Source: Megalonaias nervosa
Lineage: Eukaryota > Mollusca > Bivalvia > Unionida > Unionidae
NCBI GenBank assembly: GCA_016617855.1
Contig: JAECUM010001866.1
Location: 33,050-97,049, forward strand
Length of the DNA: 64,000 nucleotides
Direction of reading: 5' to 3'
The translations under genes and the position numbers were made by a program. Within the stretch, counting starts at the first letter, position 1; each line of letters starts with the position of its first letter. Below are positions 58,992 to 64,000 of the stretch, one piece after another. The notes beneath the pieces are model-generated. The model ran no database searches and had not been told where the DNA came from. It saw only the letters and a list, made by a program, of their open reading frames with translations.

Positions 58992-61317
58992 CTAGAAATT
59001 GTAAAAATATAATTTTATCAATTATTAATTTCTTCAGTAAAAATGGGCACCTACATAAATGAGAACAGTAAAAAGAGATGATATTGAAAAATGATAAACT
59101 TTGTCATGGAAGAAAAAAAGAACAGAAAAGTCTGAAATTTATAGATGGAGCATATTTGTTTTGAAAAAACACTCCTCTAACATGCTTAAGGTAGAAAACT
59201 TCCAAAAATGTGGATTTCTTTGGATTGCAAGGCCTTTCTTTCTGTAGAGAATATACTTCTTGGCTTGAGCAGAAGCAACTTAAGTATTCATGGGATTTGG
59301 AGCCAATCCCTGTAACAAGGGGAGATCACTATCAAACTGCCACCTAGGTGGGCAAATAACTTGTAGCTTCTCAGTTAAAAAGCTGTAGTCTGGGAGGGCT
59401 GGATTTGCAAGGTACTTTGATCAGGTAACATATCTGAAGAAACTGTGAAGCCCAATCATCATGGGTTTCACATAAGGTATAAAAACCCTTAGAAACCCTC
59501 AACTGGTAAAGTTATCTGTATGTTTTTGAGTTATGAAAAACTTTATCAATGGTTCTGATTTCAATAAATTCAAAGGTTTGATAATTATATGGTTTCACAC
59601 AGACAAGAATCTAAAATAAGAATCTCATTAACTGCACATTACATTCCACCAAGCATTTTGACAGCACTCATGGTTGGCTCTGGAGACTGTTGAGCAATGG
59701 GTCTCCATTGGCTGGACCTTTGGTAAGGTATGTGGTCTTAAACTAAACTTACTGTGCAGAAACCATAATTTTCTTATTAGACTTACCATGGCCATGACCT
59801 CTGACCTATAGACCCCAGAATCCAGAGGTTTTGTTACTACCCTAAGTGCAAGCCATCCACAAAGTTTGGAACTTACTCTATAACAAAATGTTATTCTGCA
59901 AAAGCCATCTCTGAGCCACAATTACCCTGACCTTTTATCCATTGAATTAACAGGCATCTTCCACACCTTAGGAGCAAGCTCTCCACAAACTCTGGTCACA
60001 ATTTCGAACTTATTATGCAAAATATATCTTTATTTTTTCAGTCATAAAGAGATTAACCTTTGAACTTAAAGACTACAAAATCAACAGCTTCTTCCTAATC
60101 TGATGTGCAAGTCATTTACAAGCTTTGGCATAGATATAGTGACACTGACCTTTGACCTTCTGATCCAAACACTGAGAGGCTTATTCCTTGCCCCAGGTGC
60201 AAGCCATTCACAAACTTTGGCATATATATATATATGGTCAAGAATTGAAATCTGTGTGCTGAAACCAGCTTTTTCTTTATTCAGTCACAGTGACATTGTC
60301 CTTTGATATTTTGAACAAAACACTGAGAGGCTTATTCCTTGCCCTAAGTACAAGCCATTCACAAGTATGGTAAGAACGGTCTATGAAGCAAAACAAATGT
60401 TATTACATGGAAATCAGTGACAGTGACATACACTCTTTGACCCCAAAATTGATAGGTTTCTTCCTTACCACAAGTGCAAACTATCCACAAAGACTGTTTC
60501 TAATAAATGATATAGAACTAATGTTATTATTTTTCCTTCCTTCTGTCATAGTGCCCATGACCTTTGACCTTTCCAACCCAACCCCTCCATCAACAAGCTG
60601 CATACCCACCATAATTGCATGCTATCGATAGGTTTGTAACTGTAGATGATGTATATCTGATGTGATCATGTCAAAGTCATCTTTCTTCGAGTCACAATGA
60701 CCAGGACCCTTTAGACTGAAATCAAGACGCTTCTTACTCACACCAAATGCAAGTCACAAAAACATTGTTCCAAAAACCTGTGCAAAACCTAGCTTACTTC
60801 TTTCAGTTCCAGTGACACTGACATTTGATATTTTGACCCCAAAATCAGCAGGGGTCTTTCTTAACCCAAGTGCAAACTGTCTACCAAAATCTGGTCCAGG
60901 AATGTGATGTACAATAGATGTCATTGTGCTTACAACATTTTTTCATTCAGTCACAGTGACTTTGAATCTGGACATTTTGATATTAAATCAACAGGATTTT
61001 ATCTTAAGTGCAAGCCATCCACAAAGTTTGATAACTATAGATTTTGTATTAAACAAAAGGAAAAGTTAATGGACAGATGGATATAAAATCAATGTATAAT
61101 ACTCTCCACCAAAAGGCGTGCATCTAGCAGAAACCACACAAGCAAATTAAATTAATACTGACTTCAATAGTCATCCCAAATAAATATTATATGGTCCCTT
61201 TGAGGTGTAATCTTCTTATGAATATTTCTGCTACTTGTTTTTGACAATTGCTCATTCAAAGTCTCAAGAGCTCCAAAAAAATTCTATGCTTGGAGACAAC
61301 CCCTTCATAATATTAAC
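58992..61317 (-). other. BCAS3 intron, 2.3 kb
   Basis: Mostly filled by the second cluster of the TGACCTTTGACC repeat family. No exon inside. Confidence 0.7.
59620..61080. repeat. Dispersed repeat with TGACCTTTGACC motifs, cluster 2
   Basis: About nine diverged units of 140-180 bp carry TCAGTCACAGTGACATTGAC, CCTTTGACCTTTTGACC, CCAAAATCAACAGG, and GTGCAAGCCATCCACAAAGT. TGACCTTTGACCT occurs at 60146-60158 and 60558-60570; TGACCTCTGACCT at 59795-59807. Confidence 0.8.
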
Positions 61318-61480
61318 CTGCAAAGGTTCCACTGCATTCGGCCTGCCACCAGTAGCTCCAAAGCACAGTCTTCAGGAACTTTTTCATTGGTTGCTTTTGG
61401 TCGTGGCTCCAGCACATATTCTACCAGCATTCCTGACTCCGCCATAATGAAGAGAGAGTCAACTGGTCGCTTACTGCTCT
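61318..61480 (-). CDS. BCAS3: BCAS3, most 5' exon in the window
   Basis: 163-bp minus-strand exon between a probable acceptor CTTATTAAACCAG and the donor TGCAG/GTTAAT. It reads SSKRPVDSLFIMAESGMLVE, then YVLEPRPKATNEKVPEDCAL and ELLVAGRMQWNLC. The LVExxLEPRP stretch is a conserved end of the BCAS3 propeller region, followed by the start of the BCAS3 C-terminal domain. Start phase needs one base from an upstream exon that lies beyond the right edge, past the LTR retrotransposon. The acceptor has a weak pyrimidine tract, and alternatives a few codons downstream (GCGGAG or GTCAG) cannot be excluded. Confidence 0.88.
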
Positions 61481-62560
61481 CTGGTTTAATAAGAATGAAT
61501 AACTCATTTAAATTTGTTCCTTCAGAGAAGTATCAATGAACCGATTCCAGTTAACTTCAAAATAGCTTTAGAATACGTCTGTTATAGTACAAAACTAGAA
61601 ATGTGTCCATATAACGATTATGTTCCTGCTAATATAACGGGCATTGAAAGGCAAACATTCTAAGTCAATAGGGGCAATAACTCGGTTAAATTATTTGTCA
61701 CAAAATGGTAAAAATCTGATTAGCCTTTGGTTTTCTTAGTTTTCTATTATCTTGCTTATGATATTTCTGACAATTTCAATAAATTTGTCAGTTACAGAGA
61801 TGGTGGAAAAGATTTAAAATTGACTTTTAGTTTTAAAATTTAGTACATGGAAACAATTTTATTCTTGAAAATAAGTAAAGTAACTCCTCAAATTTCTCCA
61901 GAGATAAGGCAAGGCTCCTAAACAATGTTCAAAACTTCATACTCTGTTTTAATCTCTTGTTCCTGCAGAATGTTCTGCAAATAAACCACATCACTGTTAC
62001 AAATGAGCAATATGAATGTTATTCAAAGATCTTAATTTCAGGAAGAAACTGAAATGTTTTGTGAAACTGGGGTGAGGTACTCCTCACTCTGAGTTCACAA
62101 TCAAATTCAAAAGTGTTTTACATCAAATTTGTTATATTACCATAAAATAACACAAACTACCTTTATATATCACAAAAGTCAATTTACCAGATAAATTCTA
62201 GCATATCAAGCTAATTATGCAAATCCATTCCTTCTATATCAACCATTCAAAAATTGAGTTTGAGTGTATGCTTAGTTTGATAATTTTTGTGACCATGGGA
62301 CCAGGCAGGACCATATGTATTTACAATACAGAACAACAATGAATATATAAGTATATTACTATGCACCATATTTATGGACAATATTGCTCAACACTAAATA
62401 AGGGTTATTATGTACCAAATTTATGCACAATACTGCCCAAGACTATGCAAGTTCGAACAGGGGATCCCTTTTTTTTATCAAGCCCACCTTTTCATTTAGC
62501 TAGAAAGTAAAGTGCTTTATAACTGAGCTTAATCCAGGATGTAGACAGATGTACAGATAT
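61481..62560. other. BCAS3 intron, no repeats recognised
   Basis: Lies between the most 5' visible BCAS3 exon and the LTR. Nothing recognised. Confidence 0.5.
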
Positions 62561-63473
62561 TGTTACGTGTAGGCTCGTACAATAATAACAAGAGAAAAGA
62601 GTGAAGACAACAAGCTGTGTATATTTTAACAAAATAATTTATTTCCCTAGAAAACAATGTAAAATTGGAAAATAGGACTTACGGTTTGTGAATATAATCC
62701 AACATTTAATCCTAAGAATGAAAAATGCAAGTCCTATCACTAAATAGTTCTATTAGAATCCAAGTTCGAATCTCAACGACGTTCCAATATGGAAGGCGAT
62801 GACGTCAGATGTGGTCCTTGTACAAATATCAACAATTCCTCAACTGAATCACAGTTTATGTTTCCGAATAATTCCAGAATAAATTTCCACTGAATTTCTT
62901 TCTCCCAGAATTTATAAAACAGTACACTCGTTTGGTTTTCTAGAGAATAAATTATTCAATTCCAAAAACAAATGAACTTCAAAAACAATCTGGTTTCAAC
63001 AATAAAAAAAACCTATCTGGCCTTCTAGGTTTCTAAAATACAACTGACTGACGAGCGCTCAGAAAGGGTTATATATTTACCCTAATTATCATCCCGTTCT
63101 CGCAAGATAGATTACGTGGTCTCTTAACACTCGAATAACGCAATAAGAAAAATGCAATTCGTCACGTAGAAAGAACCCCTATCTACTATCACTCTGAAAC
63201 AAATTTAAAAATAAAACATTGTTTACTAAGACTGGAGGAAATGACCTTGGCAATAGCCAATCATTTTCACGTAGCACTTACACTACCGCGGACCATGGTA
63301 AACTAAAAATATTGTTCATGTAACATGTTTTACGTCTTAGATAAACAGAATTACTGAAAAAGAATTTGGAATCCCTGCAATAATCATTACAATAAAATGT
63401 AATGAAACAAAAATAAAATAAAAAAGGACTTTAAAACTAACACACAAGCAATTTAATTACATATACGTTAACA
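62561..63473 (-). mobile_element. 3' LTR of a Ty3/gypsy retrotransposon
   Basis: On the minus strand the LTR starts TGTTAACG (63473) directly after a purine run ATGGGGGGAAG, the probable polypurine tract, and ends CGTAACA (62561). TG...CA termini and short inverted ends TGTTA/TAACA fit an LTR. The length, 913 bp, agrees with the diverged copy at 1289-2254. The bases next to the outer end are GATAT; the matching duplication would be at the element's other end, outside the window. The insertion sits in a BCAS3 intron in the same direction as the gene, so its polyadenylation signals could affect the host transcript (inference). Confidence 0.92.
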
Positions 63474-63574
63474 CTTCCCCCCATAAAGAAAAAAGAAAGA
63501 TTTATATAATAAAGCTTCCTTTTTACCATATGTAAATTTATACATGAGGTAAACAAAATTACATAAGAAAATTC

Positions 63575-64000
63575 TTATGAATTATATAAAGTGTACATGA
63601 AATAATATTTCTGTACACGGGAAAGTGCATCTGCAATCAAATTGTCTTTTCCTTTGATGTGCCTGATGTTGAGATCATACTCTTGCAAAAACAAACTCCA
63701 CTTTAATAATCTTTGATTTTTATTTTTCATCTTGTCGACAAAAGTAACGGGGTTGTGATCACTATACAAAACAACCAGAGAAGGAGCTGAGCTAATGTAA
63801 ACTTCAAAATGTTGTAATGCCAATATTAAAGCCAAACATTCCTTCTCGATTGTTGAGTAATTTCTTTGGTGCTTATTTAATTTCTTAGAGAAACAGCACA
63901 CTGGGTGATCAACACCACTTCTGTCTTCTTGAATCAATACTGCTCCAACCCCAACATCACTTGCATCCACAGATAATTTAAAAGACTGATTGAAATTTGG
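63575..64000 (-). CDS. Ty3/gypsy pol, RNase H domain (partial)
   Basis: An open frame on the minus strand runs from the window edge to TAA at 63575. It is the RNase H domain of a gypsy polyprotein: VDASDVGVGAVLIQ with the first catalytic aspartate, STIEKECLALILALQHFEVY with the glutamate, LYSDHNPVTFVDK with the next aspartate, and DNLIADALSR with the last. RNase H degrades the RNA of the RNA-DNA hybrid during reverse transcription. The frame is intact for all 141 codons, so the copy is fairly young. It ends only about 17 codons after DALSR and about 100 bp before the LTR, so no integrase follows. The reverse transcriptase should lie just beyond the right edge. Confidence 0.95.
   Translation of the reverse strand, partial: PNFNQSFKLSVDASDVGVGAVLIQEDRSGVDHPVCCFSKKLNKHQRNYSTIEKECLALILALQHFEVYISSAPSLVVLYSDHNPVTFVDKMKNKNQRLLKWSLFLQEYDLNIRHIKGKDNLIADALSRVQKYYFMYTLYNS

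Noticed and set aside
61235..61447. 70-codon plus-strand frame
   Set aside because: Antisense to the BCAS3 exon at 61318-61480.

Overview
This is eukaryotic nuclear DNA, AT-rich and repeat-rich, with no prokaryote-style gene packing. It holds introns with GT-AG borders, many long microsatellites ((TA)n, (CT/GA)n, (AAT)n), minisatellites, tRNA-derived SINEs, MITEs, LTR-retrotransposon pieces and a decayed Polinton/Maverick-like element. The repeat types, the strength of the BCAS3 match and the SINE style suggest a marine invertebrate, most likely a mollusc (inference; the species is not determined).

Host genes. The clearest gene is the 3' half of BCAS3 on the minus strand. Six exons run from 61480 down to 45287, spread over about 16 kb by repeat-filled introns, and their phases agree at every junction. 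Exons further 5' lie beyond the right edge. A second host gene is seen only as a probable last coding exon on the minus strand at 12294-12652; I do not recognise its product. A possible plus-strand first exon lies at 25782-26017.

Mobile elements. (1) 30.5-36.2 kb: a broken Polinton/Maverick (adintovirus-like) region with a packaging-ATPase remnant in both arms of a ~1 kb inverted repeat. Integrase, helicase-like and HNH-like remnants sit in the loop, and a PolB-like fragment lies just outside. (2) A Ty3/gypsy element enters from the right edge: RNase H reading frame, polypurine tract and a 913-bp LTR, all on the minus strand. A related LTR stands alone at about 1.29-2.25 kb on the plus strand, and a third, worn one ends at 54776. 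A lone gypsy integrase fragment lies at 21.5-21.9 kb. (3) Five copies of one tRNA-derived SINE have recognisable target-site duplications. (4) Two short hAT-like MITEs have perfect 8-bp duplications.

Layout: 0-2.3 kb LTR; 2.4-12 kb intergenic with minisatellites; 12.3-12.65 kb exon; 13-30 kb repeats, MITEs, SINEs and the gypsy integrase fragment; 30-36.2 kb Polinton remnant; 37-45 kb tandem and dispersed repeats; 45.3-61.5 kb BCAS3 exons and introns; 62.5-64 kb gypsy 3' end. No rRNA, functional tRNA gene or CRISPR array was found.
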